Positions 11,490 to 23,751 of a DNA stretch of 64,000 bases are shown here, one piece after another; positions within the stretch are counted from its first letter, which is position 1; each line of letters starts with the position of its first letter. The stretch is taken from the NCBI RefSeq assembly GCF_905475345.1, contig NC_066590.1, positions 5,904,001-5,968,000 on the forward strand. The letters run 5' to 3'. Made by a program: the position numbers and the translations under genes. The DNA comes from Vespula vulgaris. Lineage: Eukaryota; Arthropoda; Insecta; Hymenoptera; Vespidae. The notes under the pieces are model-generated. The model was not told the DNA's origin, made no database searches, and worked only from the letters and a program-made list of their open reading frames with translations.

Positions 11490-12812
11490 GTACCTATATA
11501 GCGAGGAAATGAATTATTCGATTAATTAAGATAAACGTGACACACATAAATGTCAGCGGGGTCGTACGAGAGCGTAACAATGAACGTATTAGTATAATAG
11601 CTCGGTCGGCCTGAAATTAGCGGAGGCGAGAAAAAGAAAAATGTCGTCTTTCCTTAATGAGCCATTATAATGGCTCGCAGTGGGAACAACGTAGGTATAT
11701 TGGACTCTGAATGATATTAAAGAAGCTGGACGAGAGAGAAAAGGGATCGTTGGGGGATTCGAGAAGAAAGCGAGACCCGAATAACGTGGATCAAGAAAAC
11801 TCTTCCAAGAGTAAAGACGGAGTAAAGAGAAGAGGAGTGAATTTATTACGTTGGAAGTACAAGAGGACGGTCCTTAAAGTGAGTTTGGATATTGCTCCAA
11901 AAGTACCTTGATTGAGAACTCGATCGTAACTTATTTAAATGTCTGCATAAAAAAGAAAAAAAAAAGAAAGAAAGAAAAAAGAAAAAACGCGAGAGATACC
12001 GAGATGATAATTGAGTTGCAGCTTATTGTGCGCATATAATCTATAAAAAGAAAAAGAAAATTAACAGAACGAAAAAAGAACAAGGAGAAAGAAGTAAATC
12101 TGAAAAGTAAAAAGAAGATTATATTAAACTTATCAACTAAGACTTATCAACTACGACGTAACTTAAACCTAATTGTTAAGAATGTTCGTTAACGCATTGT
12201 TGATGTTATACGCGTAATAAATCTTGCCACACGTAATGAGATTCTCGCACATCTGTAAAAAAAATATATATATATATGTATATATCGACGACGATATATG
12301 CCGATTCACTTGTCGCACTAACAATATATTTAAAATAAATGAAAAGTTATATTAACTTCTATTAAAATTAGCACAACGAAAACGATAATTTAAAACACGT
12401 TTTAGCACACGTTACTACTCTTAGAGATGTTATCCCGTCGAATGTCCTACGTAAGACTGATCTTATGAATCATAGGTTAAAAGCTTTCGTCCGTCGTCCT
12501 TTGGTAAATATCTCTGAATGTTTATTTACATTACGCGTCGCTACTTCGTACGGATATCGGATATCTTTGTATACCGTTTGAAAAAAGAAATTGAAAGGAA
12601 TAGAAAGTAAAGTGAAAAAAAGGGATTTACCATTCCAAAGTTATTTTCACTTTGTTACCGATTAAAGGGTAAGCGAGGGCATCTTAATCCCTTAACTTCC
12701 TCGATTACCTTTCCTCCTTTCTCAATTGGAATCGATTTTGCACTCTCCTAATTCGTTTCGTAATTCATGCCAACGATTCGCCAGCGAAGTAATTGGAACG
12801 AGTGTTGAGGGG
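11490..12812. other. Non-coding stretch
   Basis: Contains the palindrome at 11659-11676, an A/G-rich run at about 11948-11990 and an AT run at 12266-12290. A + frame at 11711-11911 is open for 66 codons but is Lys/Arg/Asp-rich, without motif or splice support. Nothing else was recognised. Confidence 0.55.
11659..11676. repeat. Perfect 18-bp palindrome with TAAT cores
   Basis: GAGCCATTATAATGGCTC equals its own reverse complement. It contains the symmetrical ATTATAAT centre, typical of paired homeodomain-type sites, and is preceded by TTAATGA. It could be a dimeric transcription-factor site or a small cruciform; function is unknown. Confidence 0.5.
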
Positions 12813-12895
12813 GAGGAAGAGGGTGGTGGTGATAGTGGTGGTGGGGAGTAAGCGGTGAACGTATTGTAGTAATAGTAGTAGTAATAGTACCTTCT
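12813..12895. repeat. GTGGTG / TAG trinucleotide tract
   Basis: Degenerate GTG, GGT and GTAGTAATA units just upstream of the CT array. A similar mixture occurs at 58007-58082. Confidence 0.75.
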
Positions 12896-12917
12896 CATCC
12901 TTATTCTCCTCCCTTTT

Positions 12918-12920
<3 letters not shown>

Positions 12921-12964
<44 letters not shown>
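12921..12964. repeat. (CT)n microsatellite
   Basis: About 21 uninterrupted CT units. Confidence 0.95.
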
Positions 12965-12966
<2 letters not shown>

Positions 12967-13161
12967 AACAATAGTGTTCACGTGGCACTGCATCAAGATC
13001 CTCGCACCTGCCGTGCATTAATTAAACCATTCGGTAGGAGTAAGTCTTAACGCGCGAGAAAGCAGCACACATTGAAACACGTAGGAGGCATGCATACATC
13101 AAGCAGGACCCGAGCGTGCACAAATTTCCATTCTGATCTCGAAACCAAAACGCGTTAGCTT

Positions 13162-13232
13162 GAAAGGAAGAAAGAAGAAAAGAAAGAAAGAAAGAAAGAA
13201 AGAAAGAACGAAAGAAAAAGAAAGAAAAAAAT
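13162..13232. repeat. (GAAA)n microsatellite
   Basis: GGAAGAAAGAAG leads into about ten GAAA units with one GAAC interruption. Confidence 0.92.
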
Positions 13233-14115
13233 AATGAGAAAAGGAAAAGAACGCTGGCCCAAGTGTCGCACGTCGCACGTTTTTCTTTAACTCGTTGTAT
13301 TAATTAACTCCGATAACTGTAATCAAAAATTTTATGGACTACGATAATAATAATAAAATGAATATTAATAATAATAACAAGCACGAATATTTTTATTCCT
13401 ACGATAAAACAGGCGCGACAATTTTTTTTTATTAAATTTCCAATCCCTCTAGATTATTATGGATTATTACGAATTAAATGACGAGAAAAATTATGATATT
13501 GAATGGGCAAAAGAAACTCGATACAACGAATGTATTCGATCGAAAAAGTAAACAGGAAAAAATATAGAAAGGAAAAAAAGATGTAAGATTTCGATTTCTA
13601 CTATTTTTCGAAATTTCGTGAAGAAAACGTGACTCCGGTCGCAATAGAGATGAAGAGAAAAAGATGGTAAGAGAAGAGATCGGACGATGGTCGACCCATA
13701 TTGCAGTTCGGTGAATATTGAATTTTGTTGGAAGGAGATTTCCTCCATAAAGCTATCGCAAGGTGAACCGTGAATCGGGTAACAAGGTAGCTGCCTGTCT
13801 GAGCTGCGTTCGACGTCAGAGAGCTTTGACGCTGCACCCTGCAGAAGCTGTTTCAGCCGATATGAACGTGCAGCGAACGATATGAAGGCGCGAACGTAAT
13901 CAATGCCGAATATTTCCCTCCTACTCCACCCCCTTCGATCCTTTATTTTATAGCCATCACGCTCTTTGTCCGGAGTACGCTTTCGACTATGATGCTTCTT
14001 CGGATCAGGAATTACAATAACGTGTTATATTAAAGTGTTATACGTTAGTGTTGTAACGTTTATTGAATATAATCGATTAATAATAAAAGAAGCTATGCAT
14101 CGAAGAACGCATCTG
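13233..14115. other. Non-coding stretch
   Basis: AAT-rich tandem-like sequence at 13343-13380. The GC-richer block at 13620-13900 overlaps minus open frames of 78-85 codons with no recognisable domain. No RNA gene was seen. Confidence 0.55.
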
Positions 14116-14172
14116 GAGAGAAAGAGAGAGAGAGAGAGAGAAGAAGAAAGAAAGAGATAGAAATAGATAGAT
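14116..14172. repeat. GA/GAAA/GATA compound microsatellite
   Basis: (GA)n, then GAAGAAAGAAA, then GATA units. Confidence 0.9.
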
Positions 14173-14624
14173 CAAAGAATATCAAATATGCACATTATTT
14201 TTATTTACTAAGTATACATTTTACAAGTAAATTTATCGACTATATGGTTAGATACGATCAATAGAATTTAATAGATTTGTTATTAATCTTCTTGATAGAA
14301 TATTCACCGAACATTGGCAAACCAGTATCTAACCATCGAAAAGAGAAAGATACATACATATATAGATGGCTATATAAACAGAGTGTTGTGTTTCGAATAA
14401 ACGAAACGCGAACAATCCGAGTTGCTTTTTCTGCAATACAGAGCGGACGCATCGAGCGGATTTAATTACGCTCGCGCTTTTGAGAACGGCCGCTTTTATT
14501 TCCACGAATCAAGATAAATAATACGAATTCATGAGGACGAGAGAGAGAACAATGGAAAGGTTGGTAGATTCTTGGAATTGAAAAGGCACCCGCGTGGAAA
14601 AGGAGATCGTAGAATGAGAGAAAC

Positions 14625-14625
<1 letters not shown>

Positions 14626-14660
<35 letters not shown>
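14626..14660. repeat. (GA)n microsatellite
   Basis: About 12 GA units followed by GAAA and GAGA. Confidence 0.9.
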
Positions 14661-14661
<1 letters not shown>

Positions 14662-15293
14662 CTGAAAAAGAATGAGAGGAAGCTAGCTCGTTGTCCCTCG
14701 GGATAAAACGGGCAGAGTTTCGAGAAAGTTTTTAGAGGCACACCCGTTAAATCGCGATACATATGTATACAGAAGCACACGTTGAAAAAGAAAGAATAAC
14801 TCTTTCCCTTCTTTTATACATAGATCGAAGCTCGGTTATGTTAAAGTATCCGATATGCTCTCAACCTTGAACCATCTCAACCGCAGAAAGTAAATTACCA
14901 AGAGGACTTTTCCGAACACCTTTCGTAAAGCACCACTTTTGCTATATGTAACCCTTTCACCTTTACATCTCTTATGCTCTTCATTCATAAAATCCATCGA
15001 AATTTCCTTCCTTCTTTACAAAGATGTTATACAAAAGGGATAAAATCGATTGAAGAAGTAAGTGAGCGAGAAAAAGAAAGAGAGACAGACGGACAGAAAG
15101 AGAGAGACAGACTATAACATTAATGAGATTCTCTATCTTTCTCGTTTACAGCGTGTTACCAAGAATAATTCGTTATGCAGCAGAAGCAACGAAGGAGACG
15201 AAGGTAAAGTCGGAAACATTTGTTAGAAACAAAGTTAGAAATGGTTTAATAAAACAATGCCGTACGTAGTTACTCGAAGGAAACTCCTACGTA

Positions 15294-15357
15294 TGTGTAT
15301 ACGTAAGTATGTATGTATGCATCTATGTGTGTAAGTACATATGTATATGTATGTAGA
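15294..15357. repeat. TATG/TGTA short tandem repeat
   Basis: Imperfect GTATGTAT and ATGTGTG units. Confidence 0.78.
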
Positions 15358-15600
15358 AGAAACGGAAGCAGATGTGAAGCGCGATTTAATTGGCACAGTA
15401 AATCAGTACTTTTCGTTATTACGATAAAACGACACAACGCCATCGTGAACGATTCGAATGCGTGGGACGAAAGCTTTCGACGGTGATTTTACATGCTATG
15501 TGCGTTTCACGATAACCATAACTTAATAGCCCATTTGCGCGAGAAGATAATAAATAGCCGTTCTCGACCGAGCGATAATTCTTTTTTATGACTTTCGACG

Positions 15601-15675
15601 AAAGAGAGAGATAGAAAAAAAGAGAAAGAGAGAGTGAGTGAGAAAAAATGTGAGAGAGAGAAAGAGAGAAAGAGT
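15601..15675. repeat. GA-rich polypurine tract
   Basis: (GA)n interspersed with GAAA and GTGA units. Confidence 0.85.
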
Positions 15676-15854
15676 TAGAAATGAAAATGAAGATGAGGGA
15701 AGATAATAATTATCGTCGTTTTCAACAAAATGTAGGAAAATGTATTTCAATGAGGATCGATGATATATGACGAAATTACAAAATCGATTTCGAACAAATT
15801 TTTCGAAGAATGAAAATCATTCTTTCTCCCCTTTTGCACCTTGATAGACACATG

Positions 15855-15859
15855 TATAT

Positions 15860-15902
<43 letters not shown>
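15855..15902. repeat. (AT)n microsatellite
   Basis: TATATACATACA leads into about 18 AT units. Confidence 0.93.
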
Positions 15903-16601
15903 GAAGTATACTATCATATTCATATACGGCTCGTCGAACGCACGATATATTATATATCCTCCTCTCTTTTATCATTTACCGAGCCGATAATACTTCGGGC
16001 GCAAGATTGAATTTATCGAGCAAACAGAGTTTATTTTTGCATTTTCGAAAACGCAACAAGCAAAACCAAACAAAAATACCGTTGCACCTATCCATCCCTC
16101 TCGGTATTCTCCGATCGATCATCTATTATAAATCTCATGAATTTCACTTTTTTTTTTCTATCACGATTACTCGTACGCCCATACATGGATACATACGTTG
16201 CTTTACTAAATAATTCGATACCTATTATTGATAAGATTATATTGATTTAATTATTGCAATTGTCGCTTTATAAAATATTTAAAAAAAAAAGGACACTTGA
16301 AGAATAAATGTAAAAAGTCGAGATCTGTAAGGGAAGTGATAGATAATAACGCATCCTACGATCAATTTCATTCTATTCATTCAACGATTTGAATGTTTTA
16401 ATGAAATTAATCGATTTTATGGGGGAAGGTAGAAAATGAAATTGATCTTCAATGAAACGAGAGACAAACGTGATCGCTACACGTTGAAAAAAGTTGAAGC
16501 TTGGCAAAGATACGAGGCAGATGCGTTAGAACGAACGCGCTTGCTACGTTCCGGAATGATAATACCTTGAAGCGCTTGGCGGCATGAAAAGATCAAAGAT
16601 C

Positions 16602-16690
16602 GGAGAGAGAGAGGAGGAGGAGGAGGAGAGGGAGAGGGAGAGAGAGAGAGGGGGAGAGAGAGAGGGGGAGAGAGAGAGAGAGAGAGAGAT
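16602..16690. repeat. GA/GGA/GGGA polypurine microsatellite
   Basis: GA, then GGA triplets, then GGGA-containing units, then GA again; all purine on +. It explains the 117-codon minus frame running through it. Confidence 0.93.
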
Positions 16691-16875
16691 AAAGCAACGT
16701 AGCAGTTCGTACACGCGGAACCCTTAGCCTGCAGACTGACGTTTCGCTTTGCCAAGCCCCGCGGAAATAATTTTGCGTGGGCCGAAGAGAAGAGGGAAGA
16801 GGAAAGAGAGAGGGAAGCGTCTCTTCTCATTCTGACTGCTTCTCGAACATTTGCTTATACATGAACACGTGTGGA

Positions 16876-16910
<35 letters not shown>

Positions 16911-16917
16911 GAGAAAG
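16876..16917. repeat. Compound (GT)n-(GA)n microsatellite
   Basis: About eight GT units switch directly to GA units. Confidence 0.93.
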
Positions 16918-18196
16918 ACAACAAAAATTGCTTGCTTCGACCTTTGGCACGGAGAACAAATGTAATAAAATAGATTTCATCGATAGTTGGCAAAAAAGCA
17001 AGAAAGAAAAGAAGAAGAAAAAGGAAAGAGCAATCACATTTTTGACCTTGCGCCTGACTCGCTCGACTTTCCTCCATAATCTCGACCGTCTGTGTTCGGC
17101 CACATACGTGAACAGAATTTAAAAACCCGTTTGGAAACTCCCCGTTTATCGAGGTCAGGTCAATCGTGAGTTGTGGCCGAAAGATAAAGGAATAGCGAAA
17201 GAGAGAAAGGGGAAAAGAAAAAGAAAGGGAATGAAAGCAAATAGTAAAATTCTATAGAAAGAGAAAATAAAATTTACATTTTGCAAGATTAGCAGAAGGT
17301 AGGTAACTCCATTCGTATTATCTACGTACGAGAGTCGAAAATTACACGTGGCGCTAACACAATGGACGATTTAAAGACAGAACTTTTTAACTTCGTTCTC
17401 TCTGTCTTTCTTTCTCGGTCCTTCGTCGTTCTTCCGAAAACTAGGAGGAGAGTGAGAAGCAGGAGAAACTCGGATTCTACGCTCGCCTCGCATTGAAATT
17501 AGGGGGGCTGCTTTTACGGCGAATTTAGCCGCACAACGTTGAAACGATTCAGAGACAGACAATGGCATCTTCCCTCCTATGTTTCCGTTCTCCTCTCAAC
17601 CCCTTCCATTTACATACACCAACTATTCTTTCCTCTCTCGTTTATATGCGAGTCAACGTTGTTTTTCAATTTTCCATCCTTTCTCCCTTCTTATCTTCTC
17701 ACCCGATCCGCCATTTCGACCGTTCAAAATTATATTTAATTTTAATTACTCCGACGCTCGAATGGTAGCTCTCTTTCATTATCTTCTCAAGATCCTTCTC
17801 TTCCTCTCTCTCTCTTTCTCTGTCTCTCATGAATGAATTTAATCATTTATTAATTAGTAATTTATTATATTCTGTGCCGGGAAAAAAGAGAAAAATCTTT
17901 TCTCATTTCTCTTCTTTTCCTTTTTTTTTGTCTCTAAGAGTTCCCCGTTCTATCGCGAAAGACATCGAAGTATATAAATATATTAAGGGAAGGGATTTCC
18001 TTCGAAAAAGTTTTCTTTCGAGTTTTCGACATACTATCGAGACAACGTTGATGTTTCTTGAGTTACAAAAAAGAAAGAAGGAGTGAAAGAAAGAGAATAA
18101 AAGAAAAGGAAACGAAAGAGGAAACACCTGGATGAAGTTGATAACAGCCAAGTTTCATTCTTCGCGGGATCTCGAAGAGAATCGCGATTAATTTCG
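16918..18196. other. Non-coding stretch
   Basis: Pyrimidine-rich tracts at about 17570-17835 and A/G-rich DNA at about 17190-17270. Several overlapping frames on both strands are low-complexity (Ser/Phe/Leu on +). No gene or RNA was recognised. Confidence 0.6.
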
Positions 18197-18197
18197 C

Positions 18198-18228
<31 letters not shown>

Positions 18229-18281
18229 AAAGAAAAAGAAAAAAAAGAAAGGCAAAAGAAAGAGAGATAAGAGAAAGAAGG
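18197..18281. repeat. (GA)n followed by GAAA-rich purine tract
   Basis: About 14 GA units, then AAAGAAAA units. It gives rise to the 146-codon minus frame covering 18034-18474, an artefact. Confidence 0.92.
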
Positions 18282-21200
18282 GATGACGAAGCGATAAAAA
18301 TAAAAGTGGACGTTCTGAAGAAGAGGAAATTCCTCGAAGCAACGATTCAAGTGAGATGATCGGTAAAAAGAAATGATGCTTAGGGGAGTGGGTGGGTGGG
18401 TGGTCGAGAGAAATGAAAGAGTTTTTAAGTCGAGGATTTCTAGAGGCCTTTAGGTACCACTCGTCTCTTGCCACTGCGAGACCTATCTATCGAGACATTT
18501 TTTTCTTATTTATCGGATGCTGAACGCTTGACTAGCAAGAATCCCTCTCTCGGACCTCCATCGGGCGTCGAACTCGCACGGATAACGAGCGTTGTAAAGA
18601 TCGAGCCCTCTGGCATCTTCTTAAAGAAAAGAGTAGAAAGAAAGAAAGAAAGAAAAAGCATGCGCTGAGGCGTGCGCGTGAAAAAGAAAGAAAGAGAGAG
18701 AGAGAAAGAAAGAAGAGAAAAAAAATAAGAAAGGTATCTATCACGATTACGTTTGCAATTTTTCCATCCTCTCGCTTCTTGACTTTTCACGAAAGGAAAA
18801 TCAGCTTTTTAATATACGACTCCGATCGATCCAATTAATCTACGTGAAAAACGAGTTCGTTGTAAGAAAGAGAAAAAAAGAAAAATAAAAAAGAGAAAAT
18901 AAATGAAACTAAAAGTAAAGTGAAAAAGTCATTAATGCGTATTACACTTTCTCTCTTTCTCCTCGTTTTTTTTTTTCAATAAAGATTTTATTATGTTTAA
19001 AAATAATTTATTTTTTTATTCTTGCAAATAGAAAAAATCCCGACATTCGAGTGCACCGATTCACGTCAAAATCGTGATCACTCGTACGCGACGTTAGAAA
19101 TATACAGGCAAATATCGTTACAAGTGTTTGAAGAGGACGTTCTTTACCGTGCAAACAAGAAAAGCGAGGAGTTTGTTAACGGAAAAAGCTCCGTCGAAGC
19201 TTCTCCCGTTCGATTCACTATTAATCGATTGTCTCGTTTCGTTCGAGAAAAAACCGAGATACACGAGCTGCGTTAAAACCACGCTGAAGGTCCTCTTTCC
19301 TCTTTACTCCCCTCTTACTGTAGCCCTCTCTATCAGAAGCCAATATAATCTCGACGTAGGTAACTACTACTAGTACTATTACTATACTACTAGTACTATT
19401 ACTACACTACTACTATTCAGGAGACGAAATAGATCGAACGAGTTATCCGTCCTATCTTTCTCTCTCTCTTTATCTCTCTCTCTTTCTTTCTTTTTGTCCC
19501 CGCCCCTTTTCTGTTTCCAATCCTTCGATTGGAAATGAAATTACAGTACACCTACTACTAGAAAGAACAACGTCGTCTGCAGTCGCTAATAGAAACCGGA
19601 AACTTCTCTTTCTCTTTTCCCTTTTCGCGATCGTCCCTACAGAAAGAAAGAGAAAATTCTAAAGCACTTTTCTCTCCCTCCGTTTCTTCCATGCTCGACG
19701 AAGAGAAAGAAAGGTAACGAGCTTCCTTTCCGCTTCGCCTACACGCCGTGTGGGTGGTATAACGCGACTGCGAGACGCAGCAAATTGCTTTCGAAACGGA
19801 ATATTCGCGTTTGATAGAAAAGAAAAAGGAACGAGGAAACTTTCGAAGGAATATGATTTACCTCCGTGTTATATAATTTAGAGTATAACACGACTTACAA
19901 ATCATATCGACAATTAATCGAATATTAACGCGAATATGTGATCGATAATGATATTCGTGATTCTATAAATTTTATATAGTAATCCTAAATTCGAGCTATA
20001 AATATCGGTCTAATTCTAATTGTATCTCCTAGATATCCAAACGGGATGCAATAGCAATAGTTCGAAAACCACATTATTGGATAGAATCGTTAACAGAAAG
20101 ATCAAAAATATTGGCCAACCTCATCCAATTGCAAGATAACCGTTCTACGCGACAAATCGTACCGAGAACAATTTCACACGTCATATGGATAGACGATGTG
20201 GCTTTTGATATCTGCCACGATTACCCACGAGGCAAAGACCGGATTGTCCTCGTATCGTGCGGTCGAAGGGTAGACTACGTAAAACTAGATCACTACACCC
20301 CTAGATCACTAACACGTGTTCTCCTGTACAGTTCTAATCCTCACGTTTCAACGATTTCCAAATATATAACGGTGGTGACGATGGTTGTTTTGTATCGAAC
20401 CTATATTTCATGAAAAAGAAAAAAAAACATTAACGAAATCTGGTTTCTACCATAGCTATCATCCAAGTCAAACCGATCTCTCTTCTCTCCTACCTCTTCT
20501 CGATTTTCTGCAAATGTTTAACATGTTTGTTATGAACGAATATTAACTACCCGAGAAAGCAACCTCCGGCAAGTTACAATTGTTATCTCGTTTCTTCATT
20601 TACACAGATAACGTTTGACTAGTAATGCCAATATACGGAAACCATTTTTTAAAAATATTCACTTCCCTATTAAACTTCTCTCGAGGCAACTCTATCACGT
20701 TTATCAATTTGATAAAACTCGATTTGTTTCTCTGTGAAATTCGAGACCATCTACGCGATGGATAGTTCACACACATTGAGTTCTATCGAATCCTGAAACT
20801 TTTCTAAACATTTGGTCATTACTTCCGATAGAGTATCGAGATGATCGATCGTTCGTTTGATCGATACAATCCATCTAAAAATAATTTATGTTTACGAAAA
20901 ATCGTTCGTTCGCTATTTCTATTTGCTTTAGCTTTTATCTCGCTATTTGACTATTACTTCGAATAAAGATTTTAGGAGCAGTGCCAACGATCCATTTTTT
21001 TCGAAATGAAAATTGAATTATAGGAGAATAGATACATCTTTTTCTAAAAACAGCCTCGTTATTTTTAAAAGTTGCCCGGCTATTAACGTCGAGAGTGCAA
21101 TATGAAATCCAAATGTCGAAAGTTTGTGGGATGTGGAAAAGAGAGAAAGAGAGAAAAAAGAGAAAGAGAGAGAGAGAGAAAGAGGAAGAGAGAAATTTTC

Positions 21201-21500
21201 TGATAATGTAAAAAAGAGAGAAATTCCAGATCGATAACAAACGAGAATTCGCACGCTTAGAGATGAAACAAATGAAAGTTTGAACGTTCATCCGATATCA
21301 CAAGCTCCGATGTGTATTCGCACGTTCGTTCGTGACACGATTATGCACTTTGTCGAGAGAGAAGGAGAAAGAGAAAAAGAGAGAGAGGAGGATCGTTCGC
21401 GGGTGCTGACTACTTTTTTCATTTTCCACTATACACTTCCTCTTGCCTCTGTGACGAGTATATATCGACCTTATTGCTGAAATACAAACCATCGCGACAT
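18282..21500. other. Non-coding stretch
   Basis: Contains GAAA/GA runs at about 18636-18725, a 20-bp-period repeat at 19363-19417 and a duplicated 11-mer at 20285-20311. A + frame at 20111-20413 is open for 100 codons, of which about 60 in the middle have mixed, non-repetitive composition. It begins with TTG and lacks a supported start, so it is not called. No transposon end or RNA gene was seen. Confidence 0.5.
19363..19417. repeat. ACT-rich tandem repeat with 20-bp period
   Basis: The 19-mer ACTACTAGTACTATTACTA occurs at 19366 and again at 19386, flanked by further ACT units. It is a trinucleotide repeat with a higher-order 20-bp duplication. Confidence 0.85.
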
Positions 21501-21504
21501 AGGA

Positions 21505-21730
21505 ATAAAATGTGAAATAATAATTAAAAAATAAATAAAGAAAGAAAGAGTGAAAGAAAAATTATAAAATAAAAAATAAAAAATGAATAATAAAAGAAGG
21601 AAATTAATGAAAAAATGAGATAAACGAAATAAGAGTAACGGGAAAACGGGATATTTCATTGTTAAAAAAAAGAACAAAAAAAAAAGACAGCTAAATAAAA
21701 AAGAAAAAAAGAAACTAAAAAACTCCATGG
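21505..21730. repeat. A-rich purine/AAATAA low-complexity tract
   Basis: Long run of AAATAAA, GAAAGAAA and AAAATGA-type words with few C or T bases on the + strand. The Phe/Leu-rich minus frame is an artefact. Confidence 0.75.
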
Positions 21731-22396
21731 AAACGATAATGGATGAAAGGATTTATCCAAAGAGTTATTTCAAAATAATTTGATCGAAACATCACGTCTC
21801 TGTGCATTCGTTAAAAATGAACGAATAGAAAGAAGTTGAACTCTTGATACAGTTTTTATAGATCACTTACTTCCAACGAGTTATGTTTTTTCGTGCTATT
21901 GGAAAAACAAATTGAAAAGTATCTATCGATAAAAAAAAAAGAGAAAAAAAGACCACGCAAGTATGAGAAAGTAAAAAATTTTATCGAAAAAAATACATAA
22001 AATCTACATTGGAAGAAGGCCACATTCGACTTCTTTTTTTCTTTCATATCTAAATATACTTCGTAAATGCACTCGACGAATTATTCAATCAATACTTTTT
22101 TACTTAATGAAACACGGCAATCCATTTCTCGTTACATCGTTTCAACACTCGCTTTTTTCATCCGATACCTTATTAATCCAGTTTTCAAGCACTCGTTTTG
22201 ATTAATCATAGCGATTGCTAGCGGTACTCTCATTAGCTCCATTAAAAATTTCATTTCTAAGTGTAATTGGAAAAAAGAGAAAACTCAATATTTAATGTCG
22301 ATTTTATCTAATAATACGAAGAAAACGTTTCATTACGAGAGACATCTTACGAGAAAAAAGAAAATCGAATTTGTCAAATATATTAGATAATTATTG

Positions 22397-22398
<2 letters not shown>

Positions 22399-22432
<34 letters not shown>
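22399..22432. repeat. (TC)n microsatellite
   Basis: About 14 TC units ending in TTTCTC. Confidence 0.93.
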
Positions 22433-22434
<2 letters not shown>

Positions 22435-22740
22435 CTAATTTTTCTCCTCCTCTCTCCTCTTTCTCTATAATTCTACGAATATAAGATTTATGAAACAAAA
22501 AGAAGACAAAAACATAAAGAGTATATTTAAGAATTTGCGAACAATAGTAATTATCTATAAATTGGCTATTTTTCGAATTTGATGGATACTGTGTGAAATT
22601 TAAAAGAAAAAGAAAATTATAAAGAACAAAGACGAAGATTTCGTAAATCTTCTTCTCGAGAAATCATGTTTCGAGTGTTCATGTAATGGAGGATAATATA
22701 AAACGACGAGGAACGTCTTGAAAGAAAGAAATAAAGTTTA

Positions 22741-22836
22741 TTACATGAAAGAAAGACAGAGAAGGAAAGAAAAGGAGAGAGAGAGAAAGAGAAAGAAGAA
22801 AAGAGAGAGAGAGAAAGAGAAAGAAAGAGAGAGGAG
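22741..22836. repeat. GA/GAAA polypurine tract
   Basis: Interrupted GAAA, GGAA and GA units, almost all purine on the + strand. Confidence 0.85.
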
Positions 22837-23695
22837 TATCATCGAACATATCTTTCAACATAGTTACAGCGTGGAAAAAGCTTCGGTTAGCTATTTTCAA
22901 GAAATTCGCGCGTACTCGGCACTTTAAGAAGGAGCGTTAATGACTCGTTCATGATGCATCGTAGATAAGAATAAATAGTAGATTTTAAAATACCACTCTT
23001 TCGTTCGACCAACAACAAAATAACGATAAAAAAATTCAATCGGATGATGTCGTTTAATAAAAGGAAATTATTTTTAACGACCGTCTTTCGTCTTCTCGAA
23101 AAAGATTTTTGTATCTTTGATACGATTATAAGATACAAATGACAAAGGACAAAGTACTGTCGTAACGATTTTGTCTTCGTACAAATATAACATGAGCTTT
23201 AACTACCTAAAAAAAAAAAAGAAAAGAAAGAAAAAATAGGATTAAATCAAGACAAGCTTTACAAACTGTTTTTAAACAATACGAATTATACCTATATATT
23301 TTGATCCTTCCAGTTTCGTTTCGTTAATCAAATAACCTGTTTTATAAAGGATATCCTGTGTAAAACTTAGAATAGAATTGATATCTATCGGACGTATCGT
23401 TTGTGAGAGGACAAATATTCGACGAGTCACGTAAGGAAGATCAGTAAAGGCAAAGAGCGTTAAATCCGTCCGGTTGGATACCAATTAGACGGTAGTTAGG
23501 ATTGCAATTAAGAGAACCGCCAAGTCGTTACGATGCGAACGATTGATCAAGATGGTCGATATAAAGCTAGCTGCTTTCGAACGGTGTACGACGTTACCGC
23601 GTGTCGCAGTAAATCCAGCAACGGAGAGAAAAGTGATAAAGGATCGTATAGTCATAGTCAGTTTAATATCTTCAATGACGTTACGGAAACTCGAC

Positions 23696-23751
23696 TCGTC
23701 GTCGTCGTCGTCGTCGACGTCAACGTCGTCGTCGATGTCCTCGTCGTCGTC
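23696..23751. repeat. (GTC)n trinucleotide repeat
   Basis: Imperfect GTC/GTCGTCGAC units. Read on the minus strand in one frame (open 23485-23856, 123 codons) they encode an Asp-rich run. The frame has no recognisable domain or supported start, so the trinucleotide repeat is the safer call. Confidence 0.85.

Larger units (their letters stand above)
14661..16600. other. Non-coding stretch
   Basis: Unique-looking AT-rich DNA with a TATG-type repeat (15294-15357), a GA tract (15601-15675) and an AT array (15855-15902). Open frames of 60-70 codons are chance. No exon signature was found. Confidence 0.6.

Noticed and set aside
18034..18474. 146-codon minus frame
   Set aside because: Derived from GA and GAAA repeats on the plus strand.
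20111..20413. 100-codon plus frame
   Set aside because: TTG start, no acceptor or poly(A) signal, and no family recognised.
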